Part shown: piece after piece, positions 30,104 to 41,526 of the stretch
Layout: the number at the start of each line of letters is the position of its first letter
Numbering within the stretch: the stretch's first letter is position 1
From: Ceratobasidium sp. AG-K
Lineage: Eukaryota; Basidiomycota; Agaricomycetes; Cantharellales; Ceratobasidiaceae
Length of the DNA stretch: 64,000 nucleotides
Assembly: GCA_037039685.1 (NCBI GenBank)
Contig: JAWNGF010000011.1
Coordinates: forward strand, 682,001 to 746,000
Direction: 5' to 3'
The notes under the pieces: model-generated
Seen by the model: only the letters and a program-made list of their open reading frames with translations
Told to the model about the DNA's origin: nothing
Databases searched by the model: none
Made by a program: the position numbers and the translations under genes

Positions 30104-31146
30104 GGGGACACTGAATGGGGCGATAACCTCCGTCGTCACTCAAGCCAGCCGGCGGGTACCTGCCAAGCGCCAACACCAATGAACTTCTGTATAAAAGGCA
30201 CGCGCCAGGGCAAATGAAAGCTTCGACAATTGAGCGAACGAGATTAATAGTATTTTTTGCGAGTGACTACGGAAATGGAGTTGTTCAACTCGACTACAAT
30301 GGTTTAGTGGGCAATAAACATCGGCGCCAAAATGATTTTCGTACGGGTCTCCAAGAAGTCCACGGGTCGCACTAACCTAAATCAAAAGCTCATTTAGTTC
30401 CTGGGTTTACATGGTTAGCGCTGGGCACAACTCGGTTGGAGGGATGGAAAGGTATCAGTCCAGAAATAGTCCTCAACAAGCCGAAGCTTTGTGGAAGTCT
30501 AACATGTATATTTGGATGCCCGACGGGCCATCATAGGAGTGGGATTTAACAAGAATGGGTACGTACCGGAGATTGATGGTGGTAGAGTCAAGAGACAAAC
30601 TTTTGTCTGTCATCACGTGATGGTGTTTTGGACAAATAATCACAAGCCTATATCCCTTTTTGGGACCATTCACAATTGCCCACCACCTCTGATTTTTTGT
30701 AAGTATTATCTTTCCTCATTCTTCTTTCCTGCGTACCCCTTGCCCCTTTGCTTCTGGTTATGAATTCTCACACTTTATCTGGCCCGATTCCTACACGTGT
30801 TTCCCCTCGTGTTCTGTGACTAATCTAACATGCAACTTCGGCGTGGCAGGAATAAGATAGTTGCTGCTTGCATCTTACGTGCTCCACTGGTCCTCTGTGT
30901 CCCCAGTGCCGCCCTCACCGCCTTCGCCAGAGTAAATTTGAATATTTTGTGTTCGCGGGCGCGTCAAGTGCTGCAATACGTCATTTAAGCCCCCGAGCTT
31001 TCCGACCCCACCGAGGTACGTTCTGCGTGTCCAATTTGATGCCTTTGCAGATATAACGCCTTGTTCCCATGCGGCCGACTTTACTGATCGCCTGACCATC
31101 ACCACAGCCATCACCCGTCGCTCTACCCTCCGATCACTACCCCACC
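30104..31146. other. intergenic between divergent genes
   Basis: Promoters of the URI-like gene (minus) and the small heat shock gene (plus). A CT-rich stretch lies near 30710-30760. No gene supported. Confidence 0.45.
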
Positions 31147-31941
31147 ATGACGACTAGGACATCGACATCGACGTCGGGAAAGGGCCAGAACCTATTCGCA
31201 TCATTTAAATGGGATTCGTTCGACAAAATGTTTGACGAGGCCTTTACTCCGACCCGGGGGTCTGTAAACGCCTCATCAGAAACGAGCGGAAGCCGACGTT
31301 CAAACGATCCCGAGACTCGAAGTAAACCAACGGTTCGTTCATCGACCTTTCCTCGCGCGGGACCGAGCGTCGCCCCTGTACTCGACGAGGGTAGCGAATT
31401 CGATCGTCTTTGGAATGATGCGCGCCGCGTCCGAAAGACTACGACAACTCGCAAGCGGGTAGTTCAGCGTTCGTCGGATAGTGCGGACACTGATCCGGAA
31501 GTAGACGAGATGGGCCAGCTACGTCCGAGGCAAGCCTTAAGGTGGGGTTGATATTGTCTAGACGGGAATACACTTACGAATTAGACTTGATTAGGAATAA
31601 CTTTACGGAAACCGAACACAATGGAATTGTCACTCTGGTATTTGAGCTTCCCGGGATCCCGAAGTCAGACGTCAAGGTCAAGTTTGCAACGCAGAAGATC
31701 ACTGTTGCCTGGCAAAAAGTGACAGTCGAGGAAACATCAGAGGGGGAACGTCTGATCCGCGAACGCGTTGATAGAAAGTATCTGCGAACCATTCCAATAC
31801 CACCAGCAGTTCCAGTGAGTTTTGCTTACGCTTTCAACTCGTCATCATCGCTGATCCAGGCGCCAGTTTGATACTGTCCGTGCCGTCCTCCAGGACGAGC
31901 GCTTGACGATCACATATCCCCGTATCGACATCCTCAAATGA
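31147..31941 (+). CDS. small heat shock protein (Hsp20/alpha-crystallin domain)
   Basis: Exons 31147-31541, 31595-31814 and 31867-31941 give 229 residues. The N-terminal 130 residues are Ser/Thr/Arg-rich with an aromatic segment (FASFKWDSFDKMFDEAF), as expected for the variable arm of small heat shock proteins. The alpha-crystallin domain follows: NGIVTLVFELPGIPKSDVKVKF, a charged loop (ERVDRKYLRTIPIPPAVP), then FDTVRAVLQDERLTITYPRI, matching the A-x-L-x-(D/N)-x-x-L-x-I strand. It would act as an ATP-independent holdase. Intron 1 was placed to end at ttgattag|G because a nearer AG would leave an impossible 20-base intron. Confidence 0.82.
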
Positions 31942-32322
31942 CCTTGCGGCTAGTTTTTTTCGGTCTTGCGGACAGTCATGGGGTTTGCACACAGTTTTAT
32001 GATTTAGGGATGTATATTTTCTTGCATATTTACTTATTTCTAGCGCCCACCCAGCGTTTGTTGTATGCCTTATGCCCGTCCATCTGGTTATGCTTGTTAG
32101 TTCTGGGTTTTACTGGATCAATTTTTTTTATCAGTTCAAAGGCTTCAGGCCTACTGAGTTTTCATGGCGTCTTCATTCTCTAGGTCATTGTAGATATAGA
32201 TACATGCATGGGTATTCAACCAGGTAACGGTAGAGTAAACGGAAAGCATGGCCCAGTCATTATACATACAGTCATATCCCAGTCCCGAATAAATTAGGGT
32301 TTAGCATCAAGCTGTTCGTTTT
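31942..32322. other. intergenic between convergent genes
   Basis: 3' UTRs of the heat shock gene and the hydrolase. T-rich, no other feature. Confidence 0.45.
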
Positions 32323-33467
32323 TCACGCAATCGCCACCTTCCAAACGAGTTCTGCCATCTCTACGACCATCTCTCTCGTACACTGGTGACCTACACCTTC
32401 TTGAATAACTAGCCGTTTTGTTCCGAATGATCCCACATTGATACGGTCCATAAACCGTCGAGTAGATAGGAGAGGGACCAGTCCGTCCTGTGCACCTGCG
32501 AGAGCTAACACATGCTTGTTCGTAAACGGGTTGGGACGTGGTGAGCTCTGCCGACGGAAAATAGGGTCGTTTTTGATAATGTGGTTGCGCGTCGTGGAAG
32601 TCATATGTGCCGCGATAAGTGGGACGCTGGCTGAGTTGGTTCGGGTAGTGGTGATATCAAGAAAGTCGGGAGATCCTGGATTATTCATATGGTATCAGAT
32701 TCAAGGTACCGTACTCGGCAAGAAGGCTTACCGATGATGGGTATGCACGCATTTAGTCGAGGGTCTGGAAGATGGAAAATGAGATCGAGTTCTCGTGACG
32801 CCTGTAAGCTCAAAGATACCTCGATCCATGGCCATCCACGCAGCATGTGCTCCCAACGATACTCCGGCCACCATCCATCTGTCGCTGAACCAAGGTCAGT
32901 TGAGCGGCGAGAACAAACCGTGGGATGAACCTACATGACTCTGTCATGGTTTGGACTCAAGAAGCCGGGGAGCATATCAATCAAGGTTGAGACACTCGAT
33001 GCTATACATTCTGAATTGTCTCGTGCTCAGTGTTTTTATCTCGTGCCAATGCTCCCATACTCACCCTGCTTCCGATATACCCGGGCACTGCATATCGATT
33101 CATGAGCACACAAGGTCAACATGCGTGGTATTGACACGCTTACGCTTCCGTTTCTTCAGTTACAATTTTTTCGTGCTCATTGTCAATGTCCTGCAAGTGA
33201 TGTGCTATTTAGCTTCAGTTACTTGGGAACTCAAAGCCTACTCACAAAGGTAATAATAACCAAGTCTCTTTGTGGCGCTCTCGATGAAGCTTTCTTTGTA
33301 AGAAGATCGAATGTCCCGTTGACGATTGGCTTCATATGGTGGGCACTAGCCGGATGGCCGTGAAGTATAAACAACACCGCGATTTCGGAGGAGCCCGATA
33401 ATGCTGGATGGGTATGTATATGCGCCACTATGGCGTCGAGGTTTAGGGAATAAGGTAAGACTGCCAT
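32323..33467 (-). CDS. alpha/beta hydrolase-fold protein (esterase/peptidase-like)
   Basis: Exons (minus): 33467-33246, 33190-33144, 33087-33065, 33001-32935, 32884-32820, 32764-32732, 32675-32323, totalling 269 residues. The oxyanion-side motif is LFILHGHPASAHHM. The nucleophile elbow is GVSLGAH (G-x-S-x-G). The acid is probably in AGAQDGLVP and the histidine in EGVGHQC near the C-terminus, the correct order for the fold. The segment after strand 4 reads DIDNEHEKIV where related fungal hydrolases often have D-x-R-N-H-G. An apparent in-frame stop and shift seen without splicing disappear once the short exons are joined. The substrate is unknown. Confidence 0.75.
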
Positions 33468-34925
33468 ATTCGTGTGGATGTTGAGGTGGCGCTGTATGCG
33501 GGGTAAGCTCGGACGGGGGGGGGGGGGGCAGTGGCGAGAGGGAGTGGCAGGGAGAGAAGGCCACCTAGCTGAGTTTATGTACTGGCTCTGCTAGCAAAGG
33601 CACGTCAGCCTACCCTGGGGTGCGAGATTGCTTCGCCCTTTGACACTCGTAGACGGGAGCAATTGACATTCACAAATACAGACCGGCACCAATTGGCCAT
33701 ATTCTCCGTACATGCGGCAGTATAGGTTTGCGATAGGAGATTTCGCTTGTGGTGAACCGATCGATTCCCATCAGTTTTATTGCTCCCGGACTACCGCATT
33801 CCGACTTCGGCAGCAGTAGGTCTAGCGCTAATATCCCCGATTGTATTCTAATCAAAATGCCGGTCAGGGGAGTGGTTGGACAATTGACATATTTGGGCTC
33901 CGTGACTCTGTGTCAAGGGTGCCCCATGACGGTGACGTTAAATAGTTTCCGCATTCGGAACCTGGAGTGTGAGTTTGCTAAACTCGCGCATCATCCACGA
34001 TTCTCACGGGTGAGACGAGCATTGTTAACCTAGTGTTTCTCACTAACAGTCGAGCTCCCTGTGCACTTTGTGTCACACGCCTTGTGAGTGGGGGATTGGA
34101 ATCCACGTGGGCGCCTCTGCGAACCGGTGATAACCTGTGGAGTCAAAGCAAAAACGATGACCGAATGTCATTCAGGCTAATGCATGTGCTGAAGCCGAGG
34201 GGGAAATGTTGGCATCAGTTGGCTAGAAGCGGGTTACCTTATCATATTGTTTTTGTGGAGTGAGATATGGAGATTTATGATCAAACAACTGTTGATTGTC
34301 GAGTGGAAGCCCAGAAATTGGTAATGGGGTTTCCTTTTCGAGTTTAATCACCCCACCGATGAGGTTGGAGCAACCTGTGTCAGGGCTTACGAGGATATAG
34401 TGGGCACTCGGGCTAAAAGCCCCACCAGATAAATGTATATTAACCCACCGATTATTTTGCCCTTGTAAAGTTACGGACAGTCCTGCTGGCTCTAGTTGGC
34501 TGAAACATTGTTTCCAATCACCTTCGAAAGAAGCCTCAAATTTCACGTTCGTGCGAGATCACAGCACCTATAAGTTACCGGACTACAAATGCCAATGACC
34601 CATGGCTCAAATTTATGGCCAAGCCCTCATCGCCGAATGGATAATAAAACAGGTGGCCTACGTTGTTGGCCAGTATAATTAGACCCCTTGTCTTGTGCGA
34701 CTTGTCGTGATCCCAAATAATACCGAGGACCATGTGACACCATATTCTTTGTCATATGCTCACTTTAATCGTGGATTCTTTGGTTCTATCTCAGGGATAG
34801 ATAAGACCGCAACTTGGAAACAACAAGTCTATTGGTGACGGGTGCAGATCCACGAAGAACGGTCTAGCCTCCGCGGGCCAGACAATAATAACTGGTCACG
34901 GATTCGAACATATACGTCTGAAACA
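33468..34925. other. intergenic; contains a 14-base G tract
   Basis: An unbroken run of 14 G lies at 33525-33538, in the 5' region of the hydrolase. A minus-strand frame of 107 codons at 34223-34546 has no recognisable family or splice partner and is not called. Confidence 0.4.
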
Positions 34926-35381
34926 TTACGCCTCTCTAGTTGAATTAGTGGTCGAGTTGGAGGTTTCACAAACCTGAAGTAGTTGGTTGAGCCCTAGACT
35001 AACATCGTACCAACCATTCACGTACCACAATAGTCTGGGCCTGGGGACAAATCTCGAGCGCTTGCTGGGTGATAAGCAAGGTAGTTTGATTGCCGATTCC
35101 AGCCTCGTTTGCGTACATGGGTACGACACAGAGGGTTTGGGGCATTGCCAAGAAATTCACTTCTAGTTCTGCCGTGCCAAAAACTTCAGCGGCTGGTGCC
35201 GAACGGTTGGCGGCGAGCTATGGCAGAGGCATCAGCGGTTGCGTGTATGCGTCGGTAGAATGCTTACGCCGGTACTAATGCTTTCCCCCACGGAACTCGA
35301 ATCGTCCTGGCGAACGGAAACCCGAGCGGCCAAGCTAACCAGAGCAAAGGTGGAAAAGCTGGCGAAACGAGAAACGAACAT
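34926..35381 (-). CDS. small secreted protein, uncharacterised
   Basis: Exons (minus): 35381-35268, 35217-35026, 34973-34926, giving 117 residues. The first 20-24 residues (MFVSRFASFSTFALVSLAAR) form a signal peptide. The mature part has only three cysteines (in QTLCVVP, EICPQ and VVCETS) and several N-glycosylation sites (NRS, NQT, NST twice). The C-terminal half is of the type TLLITQQALEICPQAQTIVV. I do not recognise the family. The length and secretion signal would place it among candidate secreted cell-wall or effector proteins, but nothing proves such a role. Confidence 0.62.
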
Positions 35382-36776
35382 GCTGAAACTAGAGTAGGCG
35401 ATAAGATGAAGATGAAGTTGAAGTTGAATGAGTAGCTGGATGTGTAATTGGGAGGTGAGCATCCGGTTGTGGCGGATTTATATGCGCTCAAGACCGCAGT
35501 GCTATAGTCGGGGCTGCGTATCTAGCCTGTTCAAACGGCATCCCGCAGTTGCTCGATTGGGCATAATATTCTCATGAATTGGCCCGTTATGGTAAAGTGT
35601 ACCAATTCGCCCCCATTCAACGATATGAGCCTAGGCAGCGACTTCACTGGCAATTCTCCTAGCCGAAGTGCTCATATATTTGTTTGAAACGATAGTGATG
35701 TTACTATGCCTCCTCGAACATCACAAGACACGGATACTCGAATATCCAACTCCGCAGCAGTCGAGATTGTGGCGTACATGACTTATATCAGATACAATTA
35801 TTGGGTCTCGAAGGCGTATACTTTATTGGTTTTGAATACCTACGAGGGGAAGTATACTAGTAGATATCATCCGCAAGTGTGCAACCATGTCGTGCCACTT
35901 ATCTCCGCCATATAAACGTATTGGCGGATATTTTTTGTGACTCGATAGTTCCTTGCGACATCGGAACACCGAACCAGCCCGCGCATAGTCATACTCGGAA
36001 AGTTGGATGGTCGTAAACTTATTTCAAAACTCTACTCTACACCAGTAGCCTTGGCATCCTTGATCAGAGTCCAACCCAATGGCGTTCAACATGCGTGAGC
36101 TCCGGAATTTGGATTCTACGAACATATTGCCGGTAGAGACTGCTAATATTCGCTCCGTGCAACGAGCGCAGTATATCAAAATGTTGCACGTTGGAGGCAC
36201 GACATTAGCAACCATTTTGGCTACCCACCATATGCGGGCGTGGACAAGCCTGCCGTGACGGCAAGCCCCATATGTTGGTGCTGCGGCGGACTCTACATAC
36301 TTTAATCAGTTTGGTAACCAAGTGGTTCTATTTGCGGTGGGCTCCAAGGAAAGGTTCCACATTGCGACAAGTTTCGTCATATAAGGGGTACAAGGCCAGA
36401 AACCCTATCATAGCGAAATGCCTGGTTATATGCGTTGTAACTATGACGAAAACGGGTATGGGAGTGAGATAATATGTGTCTTCAGTCTGAAGAAACATGT
36501 GGTATCGATTGCATGGCATGTGGTCGGGTTTTCCTGAAATGCGCAACTATGCGTGCCCCCTCCCCCCGGACTTGACAGTGCCCCATCGCAGCGCCCGGGT
36601 ACTTGATCTATGCTGTCGAAAGGTGAGGCAGAGGGGGAAATGTGCTTAAAACGGGGGTTCAACATGACTTGGTGGGCGAAAACTCTCCCAAACCTTCTGG
36701 AGGCAGAAAATCACTTCTCAATCGATTTTCAGCGTTTCTGCATCGATTTCCTTGCTGTAAAAGGGCAGCAAAAAGG
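35382..36776. other. intergenic, left flank of the putative integrated element
   Basis: No gene supported. The last 20 bases contain gggcagcaaaaagg, which on the minus strand is a T5 run directly after the tRNA-Thr 3' fragment. Confidence 0.45.
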
Positions 36777-36807
36777 ATTCCCACTGCCTGACTCGAACAA
36801 GCGGCCT
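36777..36807 (-). repeat. displaced 3' end of a tRNA-Thr gene (candidate att site)
   Basis: On the minus strand it covers the variable region, T arm (GCTTG, loop TTCGAGT, CAGGC), the acceptor 3' strand AGTGGGA and the discriminator A. It differs from 46919-46949 only at 36791-36792. Five T follow on the minus strand. No 5' half of the tRNA is present to the right. Confidence 0.8.
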
Positions 36808-36811
36808 TGAA

Positions 36812-36878
36812 GGGTGTCGGCAGGAGGGGGTCGGGGGGCCGAGGAACGAGGCCTCCCGACCCCCTCCTGCCGACACCC
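36812..36878. repeat. GC-rich palindrome at the left end of the element
   Basis: Arms 36812-36835 and 36855-36878 are perfect 24-base reverse complements. Inner bases extend the stem to about 29 pairs around the loop GAGGAACGA. The core GGGGGCCGAGGAACGAGGCC recurs at 36921-36940, and CCTCGGACCCAGACT occurs at 36882-36896 and 36990-37004. The palindrome begins five bases inside the tRNA fragment. Confidence 0.85.
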
Positions 36879-38515
36879 GACCCTCGGACCCAGACTAGCA
36901 TAGGGTGCGGCGGGGCAGAGGGGGGCCGAGGAACGAGGCCGCCCGGAGCCCCAGCGCGCACCCGCCCCCTCTAGGACTTGCTCGGCGAACCTCGGACCCA
37001 GACTGCCGAGGCTGGACTGCACGGCGACTTGACGACTATACATGCATGCATGCACAGCCTATGCATGCACGTATAGCCGCCTAGTTTGTCGCTCGCTGCA
37101 CCCGACCCCGTCGCATAGCCGCCCAAGTCACGTGACAACCCATCTCCATGGCTCGACCCAGGCCTCGACCTTTGTTTTGATCAGACGCCTTTTGACCGTT
37201 CTCGCGCCCTCTTGCCAGACGTTTCTGCCTAGCCTCTCGTCGTTTTCGCCTGGAGCGTTTGTTGGATCCATCGTGTGCGCCAAGTGTCCCACGGAATCCC
37301 TAGGCGAGTCCAATCTATCTGGGTAGACTGCTCACCGAGATGGTTCCTCGCCAGTCGCGACTATAGGCCATGGCCCACATTGCGCGGCCCTTGCAGGTGG
37401 GTCCACCTGTGCGTGTTTGCTTGTGCCCCGATTGTCATTCTCGGTCGGCCATTACCCGTCGACTGTTTACCTAGAATTTCCCGGCCGCCTCGATTGCCTG
37501 CTCAAACGTCCCGGCGAGTCGGCTAGTCCTTGCCCCGCACCGTCGTATACCAGGCATGTCGCCTTGGCCAGACGATCCGTCGAGATTCATTTTCCCTCGA
37601 GCTCCATGTTTTCCGGTCGCGACAGGCGTCAAGTCGCTCGGGTCCCTCGTACACATGAGCCACTCTGCGCAGATGGTTCCGTACCAAAACAGCGACCTTC
37701 TTGTCGTGCTTGACCCTCGAGGCGCGGTTGCACACCCACCTGCGTCGGGATCCCGCCATCCAACGACATCCCCCGTGATGTGGGCTCAGGCTAGGGCGGT
37801 TTACACAGGCTCAACCAAAGCACCGTTCCGGGGTTCGTTGGCAGTCTTTTTCGCCGACACACCCGACGATTTCCGACTCGAATTACCGTATCATTGATCA
37901 TCCCCTGCCCACGACAAAAACCCCCGCCCTACAAGGACCGTTTCGACCCATGCCTACTTTCTAGTTCCTCTTCCAGAGGTGCTCAAATCGAGATTGCTAC
38001 TCGACGTGTGCGCCTTGCCCCACCCGCGTTGTCCGTGGTCCTAGATGCCCGCAGAGTTTTCCCGGGCGCGATTTCTCGGTTCCCGCTCTTCTTCCTCTGG
38101 TAGTTTGCCCCCAAAACGTCAACCCGCCCGAATCCACGTGTCCCCTCGCAAAAACGTGCCCGCCGCCCGAGACTAGTAGCAGCCCAACAGGACCACCGAT
38201 TATTTATGCTCGGCGACAATCCCATGCATGTCCCACACGATCGTCAAGGACCAGGCCGTCTCGTTCCATGCAATCCTTTGCTGCGGGCCTCTGGATCTGC
38301 GACGGCCTCGAACAATCGGGTTGCAAGACTGCCGGGACTGGGATCTGATGGACAATCTACCCTCGCCGCGACGTTTCCCGCACGAGTTGCATCGAGACCC
38401 AACTCGTGCATTGCTTTGGCTACTTGGCGTGTCATCCGCACCTGTATCCAACTTGAAAAGGGGGCAAATGTATTTACAAGACAAAAATCACATTGTACTC
38501 GCATACATTCACGCA
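36879..38515. other. GC-rich leader region of the element, no supported gene
   Basis: Contains the palindrome core repeat, a GTCACGTGAC site near 37127-37136 that precedes an ATG at 37148 by 12 bases, and several frames without recognisable content. It could hold a decayed gene. Confidence 0.4.
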
Positions 38516-38525
38516 TCACATGACC
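38516..38525 (+). promoter_or_regulatory. shared promoter motif TCACATGACC, gene C1
   Basis: Lies 70 bases before the C1 start codon. The same ten bases precede C2 and C3 at similar distances and are followed in each by a (G)TC-x-GGG stretch. Confidence 0.55.
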
Positions 38526-38585
38526 CACCCCAAAAGTCAGGGCGAGACAAACAAACGCGCCCGTCCAAGACCTCTACCGCAAGCC

Positions 38586-40013
38586 ATGGCGGTATGTATC
38601 CTTGAGCTCTTGGGGATGACATTAACTTTTTTTTTTTCTAGCAATCTGCCAATAGCACCACTCCCAAAGCCAAGGGAAACGCTGGTAAGCGAGCGATCGC
38701 AGACGGTCAAGTGCTTACTTGCTCCAGTCCCCACGCCTCCCAAGTCTTTTCGTCAACGCAACAGGCTCCGAGGTATGCCATGTACAAATAACCTACAGCC
38801 GGCTCACCCGCCTAGTTCTCGACAGCGACGACGAGGAAGCAAGCCTACCCAGCCCCACCTGCAACCAACCAGGCAAGTGCTCTGGTGCGTGTCTGGGCGA
38901 ATCCTCACCTCTTGCTAGCATCCGCACCCCCCAAAACAGGTACGTGCCGCTCCTATCACCTTTTTTGACTAACCCAGACAAAAAAGCCGCAGGTATGACC
39001 GCATACATTCGTTCCCACCACGCACTCATCCGTGTAGATGTCCCGAGCAGCGACGATGAAAAAGAGGCAAGTCGCAAGTCCCGTTTGAACCACAACTGAC
39101 GGTATTCTAGGCGGACACGGGCATGTCCACTCTAATCCACACGTTTGTCCGCTCATCTCTTGATACACAGACTCGAGACCTCGCACATACACCCGCAGTG
39201 TCCCTCGACCCCATCCACGCAAAAAAGTCCAAGGTATGACCGCATACATTCCTCTACCATGAGCTCACCAGTATAGCCAGACGGAGACGGGGACCAAGGT
39301 ATGACGGCACACATGTCTTGACATGGCGCTCATTTGCCCCAGACGATCACGTATCGGATAGTGACCAAGGGAAAGCGGTACGTTTCGAGTCTTGTTCAAA
39401 CTATTGCTAAACATACCCTAGGTCAACCAAGGCATGTTCACTCGCGGCCTTTTCTATTTATTCCAACGTCGCTCGATAGCATCCCGATCCAAACGCAAGG
39501 GACCTAGTACGTACTTTTTTGCATTTCCTTTTCCCCAACTGACAGGCCGCAGCATTCAAGCAGGGCAAGACCATACGAGGTGATTCGAGCCTGTCTGTAT
39601 GAAATCGTGCCAACACCATCGTAGCTCCAACCCTCATTAGCGGGGTTGAAAAAATATCGCTCGCCGTCATGGCCAAGCACAAGGCCAAGCTCGAAGAGGG
39701 CAGCCAGACGCTCTTGTCCTTGCTGGCCGAATCACAACTCGAGCAGGACAAGGCCGCCGATTTCAAAAAGGATGCAGAACACTTTCAAAAGTTTCTTGCG
39801 CTCGACGTCCGCATGAAGACCTCGGTTTTGCGAGAACAGTTTCGCCAAAAGCAAGCCGACAGGGAGAGCGAAAAGGTGCGCACGCTCCAGTTGGAAATCA
39901 AGCAAATGCGCCTCAAGGCAGACAGTCTGGACCTGGAGATCTCCAACCTCAAAGAGGAGATTCTCAAGCTGAGCGAGGAGGAGGAGGAGGATGTGGGCGA
40001 GGCGGAAGATTGA
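38586..40013 (+). CDS. C1: coiled-coil protein of the element, small-exon gene
   Basis: The first exon is just ATGGCG (38586-38591), then 38642-38684, 38728-38772, several very short exons, and a terminal exon 39625-40013. The early exons encode a Pro/Lys/Arg stretch (TPPKSFRQRNRLR). Next come acidic repeats (LDSDDEE, DVPSSDDEKE) in separate exons. The terminal exon encodes an uninterrupted helical coiled coil with FRQKQADRESEKVR and an acidic tail. C2 and C3 have the same plan and an alignable terminal exon. I do not recognise the family. Basic N-terminus plus coiled coil suggests a nuclear, self-associating protein, but that is a guess. The order of the middle exons (38816-39620) is uncertain. 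Confidence 0.6.
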
Positions 40014-40195
40014 CTGTTGTTTCGTTATTCTTTTATGTTATGTCTAAATGTGGAATTCAAACGTCGATGCGCACACATTCACTGATGATCCCCTCTGCCG
40101 GATACGATCCAAGCCGCGATTACTATTCGAGCCCCATATACATCTAGGCAAACTCTATACACATTGGGTGCATCCTAACATTCAGCTGTACATTG

Positions 40196-40205
40196 TCACA
40201 TGACC
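40196..40205 (+). promoter_or_regulatory. shared promoter motif TCACATGACC, gene C2
   Basis: Sits 67 bases before the C2 start codon and is identical to the motif before C1 and C3. Confidence 0.55.
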
Positions 40206-40262
40206 ATTTGTCAGGGCCCAAGGCGACGGATCGCCACTTGTCCGCCACCTGCACTTTGCGCC

Positions 40263-41219
40263 ATGCCCGTACGTAGCCCCCTGCCTCGAAGATCCCACAC
40301 TGACCGTTTTGCAGCCCAAACAAGCAAACAAAAAGACTGGCAAGAAAACGACTGGCAAGTGACTGGCCGTGATCAAGCGCATGCTTACTTGCCATAGGTC
40401 CTACACCCCCCAAATCCACTCGCAAAGGCAAAAAAGCCCAAGGTATGGTTGGTTCCACTCTTCTGGCACAGGCTTATCCGTCTAGTCCCCGAGAGCGATC
40501 AAGACGAGCGAGTGGTACGTCTGCGTTTTCTAAATGTGGACCTGCACTAACCATACCCTTCAGATTGACCAGTCAGGCAAGCGCGTGTTTTTCCCGACCT
40601 TTTATATTCTAAACTCGAACAGGTGACGAGGGTACGCGCTCTTTTGACCAGTTTATCCCGTCTCACACTCGATAGCATCGGGACCCGGAAGCAAGAAAAG
40701 TACGTACGCTGGTTTTTTTCTCTTTCCTACTCATGCGGCGTTCAAAGCAGGCAAACCAGGTGAGTGGGTCGGGCCTGTCTGGACGGCGCCAACCTCTCTG
40801 CAGTTCCGACTCTCGACGAGGCAATCGACTGCCTTTCTCTGGCCGCTCTCGCCAACCGCACTGCCAAGCTAGAAGTAGACCGCATGGACATTGCCATTGT
40901 ACTGGCCCAAGTGCGGGTCGAAGAGGACAAGACCGCAACGTTTACCACAGAGATGGAGCAATACACTGCTATTCTACAAATCGAGGCCCGCATGCAATCC
41001 AGTGCCGCACTCGAGCGCTTTCGTCAGCAGCGGGCAGATAGGGCTACTGCCAGGATCCTCGAGGCTGAATTGGAAGCCGAACAAATGCGCGTCAGCGTCA
41101 AGTCGTTTGAGATCAAGGTTCTCAAGACCAAGCGGGAGGCCCTCAAGATGGGCAAAAAGTGGGACGAGGACAAGGAAGATGCGGACGTTTGGAATGCAAT
41201 AGCAGAGCTGGATGATTGA
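40263..41219 (+). CDS. C2: coiled-coil protein of the element, small-exon gene
   Basis: The first exon is ATGCCC, followed by a Lys-rich exon (KKTGKKTGK), an exon encoding TPPKSTRKGKKAQ, an acidic exon VPESDQDERV, exons as short as about 13 bases, and the terminal exon 40804-41219. That exon encodes a long coiled coil containing RMDIAIVLAQ, ALERFRQQRADRATAR and LEAEQMRVSVKSFEIKVLKTKRE, and an acidic end. Its terminal exon begins in the same phase as those of C1 and C3. Function unknown; see C1. Exact middle splice sites between about 40450 and 40803 are not settled. Confidence 0.6.
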
Positions 41220-41526
41220 CAACGTGTTTCAGCTGTGGTTGTCTGTATTATTCTATGCCCAAGGCTGGATCCATTCTCGAGACCAAGCTTGCTGATACTC
41301 AACAACTGAGACACGCACTCGCCCATGACCAGGACCGTTCTGCCTGGTTCATTTGGGTTGGCCAAGTCACACGGACTCAAACGAGATAGCATACATGCAC
41401 ATGAACGAGGTGTATTCAGACGTCGCAGCGACCGGTGCGCTTGATCACATGACCAACCCAACTGTCGGGGTCCCAGCCACAAGTCGATCTCGCCCGCCAC
41501 CACACCCCCAGCACACAAACACAGCC
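41220..41526 (+). promoter_or_regulatory. C2-C3 spacer with shared motif at 41445-41454
   Basis: The motif TCACATGACC is 82 bases before the C3 start codon. Otherwise no gene is seen in this 307-base spacer. Confidence 0.5.

Noticed and set aside
31542..31561. A 20-base intron in the small heat shock gene
   Set aside because: Too short to splice; using the next suitable AG at 31594 gives a normal 53-base intron in the correct phase.
32820..33190. Alpha/beta hydrolase as a pseudogene because of an apparent stop and frameshift
   Set aside because: Placing introns 33088-33143, 33002-33064 and 32765-32819 removes both, with all phases consistent.
34223..34546. Minus-strand frame of 107 codons
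   Set aside because: No recognisable family, no splice partners, and no leader features; cannot be supported.
36777..36807. The tRNA-Thr fragment as a SINE head or a dead tRNA gene
   Set aside because: No tRNA 5' half with A box, no A-tail and no target duplication; the T-run terminator and exact 3' end fit a displaced tRNA end better. Still an alternative that a genome-wide search must exclude.
36659..37055. Minus-strand frames rich in Gly/Arg/Pro over the palindrome
   Set aside because: Amino acid pattern is only the reading of GC-rich repeats and palindrome arms.
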